Source: Dysgonomonas sp. BGC7 (GTDB lineage Bacteria > Bacteroidota > Bacteroidia > Bacteroidales > Dysgonomonadaceae). From it: a DNA stretch of 64,000 nucleotides. A program made the translations under genes and the position numbers. Shown here piece by piece: positions 9,585-17,280 of the stretch; positions within the stretch are counted from its first letter, which is position 1, and every line of letters starts with the position of its first letter. Location of the stretch: the NCBI RefSeq assembly GCF_001261735.1, contig NZ_CVRP01000007.1, positions 573,711-637,710 on the forward strand, read 5' to 3'. The notes under the pieces were generated by a model that did no database searches, had not been told where the DNA came from, and worked only from the letters and a program-made list of their open reading frames with translations.

Positions 9585-9861
9585 AGAATTCTTTTTAGTC
9601 AGGTTTTCTTAAATTTGTGATGTTTCCATTTTTTTTCTATTTGTTTAGAAGAACGAGTTCTTTTATAAAGTTTTTGTGTTAAAATTTTAAATATAAAATG
9701 TTAAAACCGTAGATGCGTATATCTGATATGTATTCTTTTCCTACCTTTTGTCTTTGATTCTGCACAACCTTGGAGATGTCTATTTGTTTATCATCTTTTT
9801 TTTGTTTGTTTTTATCTTGTTTTTGTAATAAAATGATATTTATTTGTCTAGTTTGCTATAA
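9585..9861. other. Non-coding, T-rich stretch between feoAB and susC
   Basis: No ORF, RNA fold or clear terminator was found. The DNA is strongly AT-rich with T-runs. It ends at the susC promoter listed next; the leader after that promoter (9893-9990) contains a small hairpin GATGC/GCATC near 9912-9933. Confidence 0.5.
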
Positions 9862-9892
9862 TTTGTTATTTCGTAAAAATTGTATAAATTTG
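9862..9892 (+). promoter_or_regulatory. Promoter of the susC-susD-lipoprotein operon
   Basis: TTTG (9862-9865), a 19-base spacer and TAAATTTG (9885-9892) match the Bacteroidota -33/-7 consensus very well. The leader to the ATG at 9991 is about 90 bases. Confidence 0.75.
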
Positions 9893-9990
9893 CATGTTTA
9901 ATAATAAATAGATGCTAAAAATGCTTTGCATCAAAATGTTATGTGGATATAACAGAAAAGTTATTTTAATTTTAATAAAGTAGTGTTTGT

Positions 9991-12900
9991 ATGAAGAAAA
10001 GAATGGTGTTAATTTTGTCCTGCTTATTTATAAGTATAGGACTTATTATGGCACAAACTACAAATCGGTTTAACGGTACTGTTGTAGACAGTAACGGGGA
10101 GCCTGTTATTAGTGCCTCAGTAGTGGTGAAAGGAACTACAATCGGTACAGTTACCGACTTGGATGGTAAGTTTTCTATTAATGTACCAGAAGGGAATAAT
10201 ACTCTTGTATTCTCATTGGTGGGTATGAAGACAAAAGAAGTAAAAGCTACACAAGGTATGAGGGTCGTTCTAGAAAATAACGATCAGATTCTTAATGAAG
10301 TAGTTGTAACCGCACTGGGTATATCTCGTGATGCAAAAGCGTTGGGTTATGGTTCTACTACAGTTAAGAATGAAGAAATTACTGCTGCCAAATCAGGCTC
10401 GTTAATGTCTGGGCTAGTAGGAAAAGTTGCTGGTATGAACATTTCTACTGCGGGTGGAACTGGTACTTCTCAAAAAGTAATCGTTCGTGGATTCTCTTCT
10501 TTTACAGAAAACCAGCCATTGTATATTATTGATGGTGTACCTGTTCAAAACACATTCTCAGGAAATGACAAAACTAATAACTCTGTTGACTTTGGTAACT
10601 TGGCTGGAGATATAAATCCAGATGATGTTGAGTCTATAACAGTTCTAAAGGGTGCATCAGCGACAGCTTTGTATGGAACACGGGCTGCAAGCGGTGTTAT
10701 CATGATTACTACCAAAAAAGCAAAAAAGAATCAAAAGCCGACTATTACTTACTCAGGAACATTTTCTGCAAGTAATGTATTACGAGCTCCTCAAACACAA
10801 GACATGTTTGGACAAGGCTGGCCTATTTGGGATGCCGCAGAGAATGGTTCATGGGGACCAAGATTTGACGGTAGAATGCATGAATGGGGTGCTGATATAA
10901 ATGGAGTATATAGAGAGAAGCCTTTTTCATACATTAAAGATAATGTGAAAAACTTTTATTCTACAGGTTTTGAGATGAATAATAATGTCTCTTATGCTGC
11001 CAGCGGTGAGCATACAGGTATTATGGTTTCATATGGTAATTTGACTTCAGATGGTATACTCCCTGGAGATGCGGATAAATATACTCGTAATACAATCTCT
11101 TTCAGAGGTAATACTGTGTATGATAAATTAAATATAAGCTACAATGTAAACTATTCAAGAAAAAATATATCAGCAGTTTCTTCAGGACAAGGGGGAGATG
11201 GTGCTGCTTTATTTCAGGAGGTTTTACAGAACCCGGTAGATATCAATTTACAGGATCTTAAAGACTTAAATAATCCATATAATAATCCTGATAATTATTA
11301 TACATGGTACGCTGAAAACCCATATTGGGTATTGGCTAATAACGGAAATAAATATATTGATAACCATACAATTGCTAATCTTGAAGCATCATATCAGTTG
11401 ATGCCATGGTTAAAGGCTATAGGACGTATTGGTGGAGATTTTAGTGATTCCAGACGTCAGGCGTGGAATGGTGTAGCTCGTTATACTCCTGGTTCTTATA
11501 GTGACCAAGGTGGTAAATCTTACGCAGAAGGATCATATCTGGAGCATAATGAGTCAAGAACTCAATTAGATGTAACAGGGATGCTGGATGCTAATTATGC
11601 TTTAAATCAAGATATTAGTCTTTCCGGAGTTTTAGGATGGAATTATAATCATAGAGATCTTAATCTTATAGATGCTTATCTCTATAGTCTGAATGTACCA
11701 GGTTGGTATAGTTTAGAAAATGGTAGTACGGATCCTACAACTTACTCTCGTTTATATAAACGCCGTCTCTATGGTGCTTTCGCTCAAGCAGAGTTTGGTT
11801 ATAAGAACTACTTATATGTAACTTTGTCTGGTCGTAACGACTGGTCTTCAACTTTGCCTAAAGATGACAGAAGCTTTTTTTACTGGGGGTCTAATGCCGG
11901 ATTGATAGTAACGGATATGATTCCGTCTATCAAGAGTGATTGGTTAAATTACCTAAAGGTGAGAGCTGCATATGGAAAAACAGGTAAGGATGCAAATTGG
12001 TATCTTATTTCAAATGAATATCAGCCAACTAAGATTGCATTAGGATTTGGTAACCTAAACTTACCATTAGGTGGAATACCAGGGCTGACTATGGGTAATA
12101 CACATGGAAATGAAAACCTGAAACCAGAAATTACGCGTGAGGCTGAATTTGGGTTTGATGTACGTTTGTTTGATAGCCGTGTTACTCTTGATTTTGCATA
12201 TTATGATAGAAATACCAAAGATCAAATTATAGCTGCTACTCAACCTTATGAAACAGGTTATGGTACATATACAAGAAACGTAGGTGAAATACAAAATAGA
12301 GGAGTTGAGATCGCTTTAGGAGTAGTTCCTGTTCGAACAAAAGAGTGGAATTGGAATTTAGGAGTAACTTTCGCTAAAAATAATAGTGAAGTGAAGAAAC
12401 TTTGGAGTGTTGATGGTAAGGATGTTAATGAATATGTTTTGACGTCTGCATATGGTGTAGACTTTGTTGCTGAGGTAGGTAAACCATTGGGCGTTTACAA
12501 AGTACCAAAAGTACAACGTACAGATGATGGTAAAATTGTAGTAAGTGCTTCCACCGGTCGTCCGCTAATTGTTAGTGGAGAGAAAGAAGAGGTCGGTTCT
12601 TCCGCGCCTAATTTTACTATGGGGTTTGTAAACCGTGTTACATGGAAAAATTTGACTTTCGGTGCTGTTGTAGACTGGAGAAGTGGAGGAAAATTCTGGA
12701 GTAATACAGCGGAAATGATGACATGGAATGGTAATGCTACTGCTACTATGTATAATGGACGTCAGCCATTTGTTATACCTAATTCAGTAAAACCGTCAGG
12801 AAACACCTTTGTTGAAAATGATGTGCCTATCACATGGGAAAGCATGTATTCATATTATAATCACTCTACTAATACATATATGTATAGAAACTTTGTTATT

Positions 12901-13158
12901 CCTAAGGGATATGTGAAGTTGAGAGAAGTGAGTTTGACTTATAATTTCCCTAAGAATCTTTTGACAAAACTTAAAATTGTAAAAGAACTGGAAATTGCAG
13001 TTATTGGAAGAAATCTATTAATGTGGACTCCTAAAGGAAATAACTTTGTCGATCCTGAGGCTACTAACTATGGTAACGATATAACATCGGAATTAGGTGA
13101 ATTTACTGCAGCTCCTACAACCAGATCAATAGGAGGTAGTTTGAAAGTCACTTTCTAA
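9991..13158 (+). CDS. SusC/RagA-family TonB-linked outer-membrane transporter
   Basis: A 1055-residue SusC-type transporter. It has a signal peptide (MKKRMVLILSCLFISIGL, cleaved near residue 22), a carboxypeptidase-regulatory-like domain at about 28-92 (FNGTVVDSNGEPVISASVVV), and a TonB-box-like NEVVVTALG. The plug follows with PLYIIDGVPV and DDVESITVLKGASATALYG, then a 22-strand-type barrel ending in KVTF. It forms the pore of a pedal-bin complex with the SusD-like lidded lipoprotein encoded 26 bases downstream. The ligand is unknown: no glycoside hydrolase, sensor or ECF/anti-sigma pair accompanies the operon, so a glycan cannot be presumed and peptides or metal chelates remain possible. 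Confidence 0.96.
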   Translation: MKKRMVLILSCLFISIGLIMAQTTNRFNGTVVDSNGEPVISASVVVKGTTIGTVTDLDGKFSINVPEGNNTLVFSLVGMKTKEVKATQGMRVVLENNDQILNEVVVTALGISRDAKALGYGSTTVKNEEITAAKSGSLMSGLVGKVAGMNISTAGGTGTSQKVIVRGFSSFTENQPLYIIDGVPVQNTFSGNDKTNNSVDFGNLAGDINPDDVESITVLKGASATALYGTRAASGVIMITTKKAKKNQKPTITYSGTFSASNVLRAPQTQDMFGQGWPIWDAAENGSWGPRFDGRMHEWGADINGVYREKPFSYIKDNVKNFYSTGFEMNNNVSYAASGEHTGIMVSYGNLTSDGILPGDADKYTRNTISFRGNTVYDKLNISYNVNYSRKNISAVSSGQGGDGAALFQEVLQNPVDINLQDLKDLNNPYNNPDNYYTWYAENPYWVLANNGNKYIDNHTIANLEASYQLMPWLKAIGRIGGDFSDSRRQAWNGVARYTPGSYSDQGGKSYAEGSYLEHNESRTQLDVTGMLDANYALNQDISLSGVLGWNYNHRDLNLIDAYLYSLNVPGWYSLENGSTDPTTYSRLYKRRLYGAFAQAEFGYKNYLYVTLSGRNDWSSTLPKDDRSFFYWGSNAGLIVTDMIPSIKSDWLNYLKVRAAYGKTGKDANWYLISNEYQPTKIALGFGNLNLPLGGIPGLTMGNTHGNENLKPEITREAEFGFDVRLFDSRVTLDFAYYDRNTKDQIIAATQPYETGYGTYTRNVGEIQNRGVEIALGVVPVRTKEWNWNLGVTFAKNNSEVKKLWSVDGKDVNEYVLTSAYGVDFVAEVGKPLGVYKVPKVQRTDDGKIVVSASTGRPLIVSGEKEEVGSSAPNFTMGFVNRVTWKNLTFGAVVDWRSGGKFWSNTAEMMTWNGNATATMYNGRQPFVIPNSVKPSGNTFVENDVPITWESMYSYYNHSTNTYMYRNFVIPKGYVKLREVSLTYNFPKNLLTKLKIVKELEIAVIGRNLLMWTPKGNNFVDPEATNYGNDITSELGEFTAAPTTRSIGGSLKVTF

Positions 13159-13184
13159 TAAGTAAAATTTAATAAATCAAGAAA

Positions 13185-14660
13185 ATGAAGAAATTTATAT
13201 ATAAATATCTGATAATTGCTTCCCTGATTTTTTCTGCAGCATCTTGTGATTTGGATATAAATGAAAATCCCAGCTTTCCGACGACTGCTGATCCAACGAT
13301 GTTGATACCTTCAGGAATGGCGTGGTCTGTTTCTAATTTGGGAGTGGAGGTCCAATTGGCAACAAGTATGTGGTCTCAACACTATACTCAAAATAATGCT
13401 TCGAATCAATACACTTCGTATGATTCTTATAATATTACGAATACAGCATTTAATAGATTATGGTTGCATGAGTATGCTGGAGCTTTGACAGACTTATATG
13501 ATGCAAGATCTCAATCGGAAAAAATAGGTGAGTGGCAATATTGGATTACTTCTCAAGTATTAATAGCTTTTGACTATCATATATTAAATGACCTTTTTGG
13601 AACGATTCCTTTTACTCAGGCTGTAAATTTTGATGAGTATAAAGCTCCCAAATTTGATGATAGTAAAACTGTTAATGCTGGTATAATAGACTTATTAGAC
13701 AAGGCTATAGCTAAAGGAACTGATGCTGCGGATAAAACTTCTCTTGAAGAAAAAGACTTGGTGTATGGTGGCGATATAAGTAAGTGGATTGAGTTTGCAA
13801 AGACATTGAAACTAAAAATACTAATGCGCGATTTTGATGCAAATAAAACTACTATTCAAACTATGTTGAATGCTGGAGGGTTTATTACAGAAGATGCGAG
13901 AGTAAATGGTTTCGAGGATAAAGAAAATAAGTCAAATCCGCTGTATGAGTATGACCGTCGTAAGTTAAATACTAAGTATAATATTAAGGCTAGTGCTACA
14001 ATGATAGCTTATCTTTCTGCTTATAATGATCCTCGTATTGAGGCTTATTATGAAACAGGCGATAAAGGTGATTTTAGAGGGTTACCCCAGGGAGGTTATA
14101 ATATTGCTCAAAAGATAATAGCTGCAGGAGATGTATCTCGTGCAAGACTAGCTGCAACGGACCCTGTTTATTTCATGTCTGTCGTAGAAAGCCATTTTAT
14201 TCAGGCAGAAGCATATGCTCGTTTAGGAGATAAAACTAAGGCAAAGACATCTTATGAAGCTGGTGTAACTGCAGCATTTGACCGTTGGGGATTTGCTGAT
14301 AAAGCAGCAGCTTTCTTGGCTGGAGTTTATAAATTTAACGATGCTTCAACAGAAGATATGATTAAATCTATAATTATGCAAAAATGGGTTGCTTCTGTTA
14401 GGTGTCAGGCTTGGGATGCATTTTTTGATATCAATCGTACAGGATATCCTGAATTGGGTACGGAATATGTGACAGTACAAGATTTGTGGACAGTTCCAAA
14501 CTCCAATTATGTGGTAGGTAAATTAACTCCAAGCGTAAACTCAGTATTGAGTGCTGGTAAATATCCTAAGAGATTTTTGTTGCCGAAAAATTCTACTGAT
14601 AATAATCCGAATGCACCGGCTGTTATTCCTATAACTGATAAAATGTGGTGGCATAAATAA
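13185..14660 (+). CDS. SusD/RagB-family surface lipoprotein
   Basis: A 491-residue lipoprotein with lipobox ending at C21 (FSAASC). It belongs to the shorter SusD-like group (SusD-like_2 type) by its MLIPSGMAWSV... and TSMWSQHYTQ-like N-terminal pattern, helical TPR-like body and a VESHFIQAEAYARLGD helix. It is the substrate-binding lid on the SusC transporter encoded immediately upstream. The 26-base spacing, common promoter and terminator after the third gene make the three genes one operon. Ligand unknown. Confidence 0.93.
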   Translation: MKKFIYKYLIIASLIFSAASCDLDINENPSFPTTADPTMLIPSGMAWSVSNLGVEVQLATSMWSQHYTQNNASNQYTSYDSYNITNTAFNRLWLHEYAGALTDLYDARSQSEKIGEWQYWITSQVLIAFDYHILNDLFGTIPFTQAVNFDEYKAPKFDDSKTVNAGIIDLLDKAIAKGTDAADKTSLEEKDLVYGGDISKWIEFAKTLKLKILMRDFDANKTTIQTMLNAGGFITEDARVNGFEDKENKSNPLYEYDRRKLNTKYNIKASATMIAYLSAYNDPRIEAYYETGDKGDFRGLPQGGYNIAQKIIAAGDVSRARLAATDPVYFMSVVESHFIQAEAYARLGDKTKAKTSYEAGVTAAFDRWGFADKAAAFLAGVYKFNDASTEDMIKSIIMQKWVASVRCQAWDAFFDINRTGYPELGTEYVTVQDLWTVPNSNYVVGKLTPSVNSVLSAGKYPKRFLLPKNSTDNNPNAPAVIPITDKMWWHK

Positions 14661-14689
14661 TCCCCTATAAAAATAAATACATATTGATT

Positions 14690-15490
14690 ATGAAAATATA
14701 TAAGATATTTCTGTTACTATTTTGTGTAACTGCCTTTTTTACATCGTGTGAGACATATGGCGATCCCGATGTTGATTATTCTTCTGTAGAGAAAATGTCG
14801 GGAGAGTGGGTTATCCGATTAAATGATGCTAATACAAAAGCATTGTTAAATGTATTAGGTTATAAAGATGATAAGGTGCCTATCTATACTTACAATACTT
14901 CGGATGGTAGTAAAACCCAAATGTGGTTGAGAATAGGTTCTGCGTCTATTTCTGCAACATCTCCGTATGCTCCATTTGCTGTAAAAGGAAAGGTTAATAT
15001 AGACCTTGGCTCAAAAACGTTTTCAGCTAGTGATGTGGAGAATGGATTTTTTTCCGGTAAAAAGTTTTCTGTATCAGAGGGAAAAGTTATCTTAGATGGT
15101 ACAGTTACTCCATCAGGAGGTAAAGCTGACTCTATTAGCTTCAAGCTTACATCGGACTTGCATCCCGGTATTACCTATATAGTATCAGGTTATAGAAGAA
15201 CAGGTTGGCATGAAGATGATCCTACTGCTGCCGATCCTATCTCTTTGGCTAAAACAACAGTATCTTTAGCGGCAGGTGCATCTACTACTGTGGCTATAAA
15301 GAAAGGTAATGGTACATATACAATAGAATCTTCTGCTCCTGCCATTGCTACTGCTACCGTTGTTGAAAATAACGATCCGGAAAAGCATACTGGAACAATA
15401 ACTATAAATGGGCATGCAGCTGGTGGTGCTAAAATAACCATTAAGGATATGGAAGGCCGTTCAGAAAACATTATAGTAACGGTAGAATAA
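14690..15490 (+). CDS. Surface lipoprotein, lipid-binding-hydrolase-like domain plus bacterial Ig-like domain
   Basis: A 266-residue lipoprotein (lipobox FFTSC, C20). The start is ATG at 14690; an in-frame TTG at 14684 is less likely. Residues about 25-165 resemble the PF12888-type family found as third genes of SusCD operons (MSGEWVIRLND, KTQMWLRIG, PFAVKGKVNIDL, YIVSGYRRTGWHEDDP). Residues about 180-266 look like a Big_2-type beta-sandwich (TTVSLAAGASTTVAIKKGNG, ENIIVTVE). It probably sits on the cell surface as an auxiliary ligand-binding protein of this Sus-type transporter. The domain assignment is from pattern recognition; no catalytic residues are evident. Confidence 0.75.
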   Translation: MKIYKIFLLLFCVTAFFTSCETYGDPDVDYSSVEKMSGEWVIRLNDANTKALLNVLGYKDDKVPIYTYNTSDGSKTQMWLRIGSASISATSPYAPFAVKGKVNIDLGSKTFSASDVENGFFSGKKFSVSEGKVILDGTVTPSGGKADSISFKLTSDLHPGITYIVSGYRRTGWHEDDPTAADPISLAKTTVSLAAGASTTVAIKKGNGTYTIESSAPAIATATVVENNDPEKHTGTITINGHAAGGAKITIKDMEGRSENIIVTVE

Positions 15491-15526
15491 GTCCTCTGTA
15501 AAATAATAGATCTTACTATTATATAT

Positions 15527-15560
15527 AAAAGCCTCCAATATTTCTTGGAGGCTTTTTGTT
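15527..15560 (+). terminator. Terminator of the susC-susD-lipoprotein operon
   Basis: AAAAGCCTCCAA (15527-15538) pairs with TTGGAGGCTTTT (15545-15556), followed by T-rich sequence. Confidence 0.88.
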
Positions 15561-15633
15561 TCTTTTAACCTTAGGTAGAAACTATATCTAGATTTTCCTT
15601 TCTACCTTTGTATATATAAAAGGAGGATGAAAA

Positions 15634-15792
15634 ATGATTCAGGAAATAATTGTTTTATTGATAGGACTTCTTGTAGCCCTGATAGTTATATATAAAATTT
15701 ATGGTTTCTTCTTCTCGAAGAACGAACAAAAAGGGAGTTGTGGATGTTCTAATTGTGGATGTAGTCCTAAAAAGAGAGAAGTTAAATATTGA
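15634..15792 (+). CDS. FeoB-associated Cys-rich membrane protein (P12-like)
   Basis: A 52-codon gene read by hand: MIQEIIVLLIGLLVALIVIY begins a single membrane helix. The cytoplasmic tail is KGSCGCSNCGCSPKKREV with four cysteines in CxC-x2-CxC spacing. This matches the small FeoB-associated Cys-rich family (PF12669 type) usually found next to feoB. It has an unusually strong AAAGGAGG ribosome-binding site five to six bases before the ATG, rare in this phylum, and a TACCTTTG -7 box at 15603-15610. Here it is separated from feoAB by the 5.5-kb susCD operon. The cysteines may bind iron or another metal; this is not shown. Confidence 0.85.
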   Translation: MIQEIIVLLIGLLVALIVIYKIYGFFFSKNEQKGSCGCSNCGCSPKKREVKY

Positions 15793-15799
15793 AATTCTA

Positions 15800-15831
15800 T
15801 TTGGAAAACTCAATAGTTTTGTTTAACTTTG
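15800..15831 (+). promoter_or_regulatory. Promoter of the 6S-like small RNA
   Basis: TTTG at 15800-15803, a 20-base spacer and TAACTTTG at 15824-15831 fit the consensus. This is one of the best promoter matches in the window, placed just ahead of the structured RNA and not ahead of any ORF. Confidence 0.78.
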
Positions 15832-15836
15832 AAGTA

Positions 15837-16075
15837 AGAAAACTAAAAGAGATTAGTTTAAGTCGTGTTGGTCGATTGGGAAACTCATCAATGAATAACA
15901 TATCCGAGACAAGCTTTTGATTCTAATGGCGGGCCACACCTTCGGGTTGCATAGCGCGGTGGATTACAAAGGGATCGAGGCACTCAAATCCTGTTTTAAG
16001 GAGTTTCGGCTATATCCACCAATACGGCTTTATATACAAAAGGAATTGACTGAGCAATCAGTCGATTCCTTTTTT
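15837..16075 (+). ncRNA. Structured small RNA with own promoter and terminator, 6S-like or Bacteroidales-1-like
   Basis: AAGTCGTGTTGGT (15860-15872) pairs along all 13 positions (G-U allowed) with ACCAATACGGCTT (16018-16030), closing a rod of about 171 nt. Inside, CCGAGAC (about 15904) pairs with GTTTCGG (about 16003), and TTTTGATTCT (about 15915) with GGGATCGAGG (about 15971). The tip holds ACC-TTCG-GGT inside CCAC/GTGG. A large asymmetric unpaired segment (about 15873-15900) lies between the outer stem and the first inner helix, as in the open-complex mimic of 6S RNA. It has a consensus promoter upstream and a strong terminator downstream. Architecture fits 6S or Bacteroidales-1 RNA; I cannot align it to a covariance model, so the family name is inference. 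Confidence 0.75.
16038..16075 (+). terminator. Terminator of the structured RNA
   Basis: AAAAGGAATTGACTG (16038-16052) pairs with CAGTCGATTCCTTTT (16059-16073) with a 6-base loop and a T-run. Confidence 0.9.
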
Positions 16076-16144
16076 GCTTTTCAGTCTCTACAATATTTCA
16101 CATTTTCTTTATGCTATAATTTCTTTTCTTTTAGCTATTAATTG

Positions 16145-16152
16145 TATATTTG
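16145..16152 (+). promoter_or_regulatory. -7 box of the pyrE operon promoter
   Basis: TATATTTG matches TAnnTTTG about 43 bases before the pyrE ATG. No clear -33 element is visible in the TTCTTTTCTT-rich DNA upstream. Confidence 0.5.
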
Positions 16153-16194
16153 TAGGCTAATAATAGTTGATTGTTGTTATTTATAATAGATAAT

Positions 16195-16824
16195 ATGAGA
16201 ACCCTAGAGAAACTCACAGCCGAGAAACTTCTTAGTATAAGAGCTATAAAACTCCAACCTTCTAATCCTTTTACATGGGCTTCTGGATGGAAATCTCCAA
16301 TTTACTGCGACAACCGTAAACTTATATCGTATCCCAGAATACGTACATTTATTAAAACAGAGTTGTCTCGTCTTATATTAGAAAACTTCTCTCAAGTAGA
16401 TGCTATTGCAGGGGTTGCAACAGGAGCTATTGCTCCGGGTGCTTTAGTCGCAGATTTACTCGGATTACCATTTGTATATATTCGTGCAACACCTAAAGAT
16501 CACGGCTTAGAAAACCTTATAGAAGGAGAACTGAAGCCAGGAAGTAAGGTTGTTGTAGTTGAAGATCTAGTTTCCACAGGTTCCAGTAGCCTAAAGGCTG
16601 TTGAAGCTATTCGCAGAGACAGTTCGGAGGTCATAGGTATGGTTGCTAATTTTACATATGGATTTCCGGTTGCGTCACAAAAATTTAAAGAAGCAGGAGT
16701 TGAATTGCTGACATTGACCAATTATGATGCAATTCTGGAAGAGGCTTTACGCATCGATTATATTGCAGAGTCAGACTTGGAAACTCTTCAGGAATGGAGA
16801 AAAGCTCCGGCTGACTGGAAATAA
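16195..16824 (+). CDS. pyrE: Orotate phosphoribosyltransferase
   Basis: At 209 residues it is normal for PyrE. It joins orotate and PRPP to make OMP in pyrimidine synthesis. The N-terminal LLSIRAIKLQPSNPFTWASG and YCDNRKLISYP are typical, as is the PRPP-binding loop VVVVEDLVSTGSSSLKAVEA. An in-frame TTG at 16171 would add eight residues, but ATG at 16195 gives the standard N-terminus. The next gene starts 12 bases after the stop, and argH follows three bases after that one, so this is a three-gene operon joining pyrimidine and arginine synthesis. Confidence 0.96.
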   Translation: MRTLEKLTAEKLLSIRAIKLQPSNPFTWASGWKSPIYCDNRKLISYPRIRTFIKTELSRLILENFSQVDAIAGVATGAIAPGALVADLLGLPFVYIRATPKDHGLENLIEGELKPGSKVVVVEDLVSTGSSSLKAVEAIRRDSSEVIGMVANFTYGFPVASQKFKEAGVELLTLTNYDAILEEALRIDYIAESDLETLQEWRKAPADWK

Positions 16825-16836
16825 GGAAAATGTGAT

Positions 16837-17277
16837 ATGACGGAATTTGTAAGCGAAATAAAAGTCGTACCGCATTCCGATGCGGACGTATATACTGTGC
16901 TTTCAGATTTGAATAATCTGGAATTAGCAAAAAGTAAAATACCTCAGGATAAAATAAAAGACTTCTCATTCGATAGAGACTCTTGCACAGTAACAGTTGA
17001 TCCGGTAGGTAAAATCCGGTTTGTTGTTATAGAAAGAGAAATAAACAAAACAATTAAATTTCAGGCAGAACAATTACCTTTTGGTGTAACGATGTGGATT
17101 CAGCTAATGCCGGATTCATTAGGGGAGACTAAGATGAAACTTACAATAAAAGCAGATCTTAATCCGTTCTTAAAACCAATGGTATCTAAACCTCTTCAGG
17201 CTGGACTAGATAAGGTTGCTGAAACTTTAGCCGGATTGCCATACAATGAAATTTTGAATAAAGGAACAATAGAGTAG
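16837..17277 (+). CDS. SRPBCC-superfamily (START/Bet v1-like) protein of unknown function
   Basis: A 146-residue protein with the layout of polyketide-cyclase/START-like folds: N-terminal EIKVVPHSDADVYTVLSDLNNL, central beta strands (FVVIEREINKTIKFQAEQ) and a long C-terminal helix (MVSKPLQAGLDKVAETLAGL). Such folds bind hydrophobic ligands or act as small enzymes. It is squeezed between pyrE and argH with very short gaps, so it is co-expressed with them, but no role in either pathway can be read from the sequence. No signal peptide or membrane segment, so it is probably cytoplasmic. Confidence 0.8.
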   Translation: MTEFVSEIKVVPHSDADVYTVLSDLNNLELAKSKIPQDKIKDFSFDRDSCTVTVDPVGKIRFVVIEREINKTIKFQAEQLPFGVTMWIQLMPDSLGETKMKLTIKADLNPFLKPMVSKPLQAGLDKVAETLAGLPYNEILNKGTIE

Positions 17278-17280
17278 CTA

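Noticed and set aside
15917-16141. 74-codon plus-strand ORF with no upstream ribosome-binding site
   Set aside because: It lies across the stems and terminator of the structured RNA, with no protein-like sequence; the pairing explains the region better.
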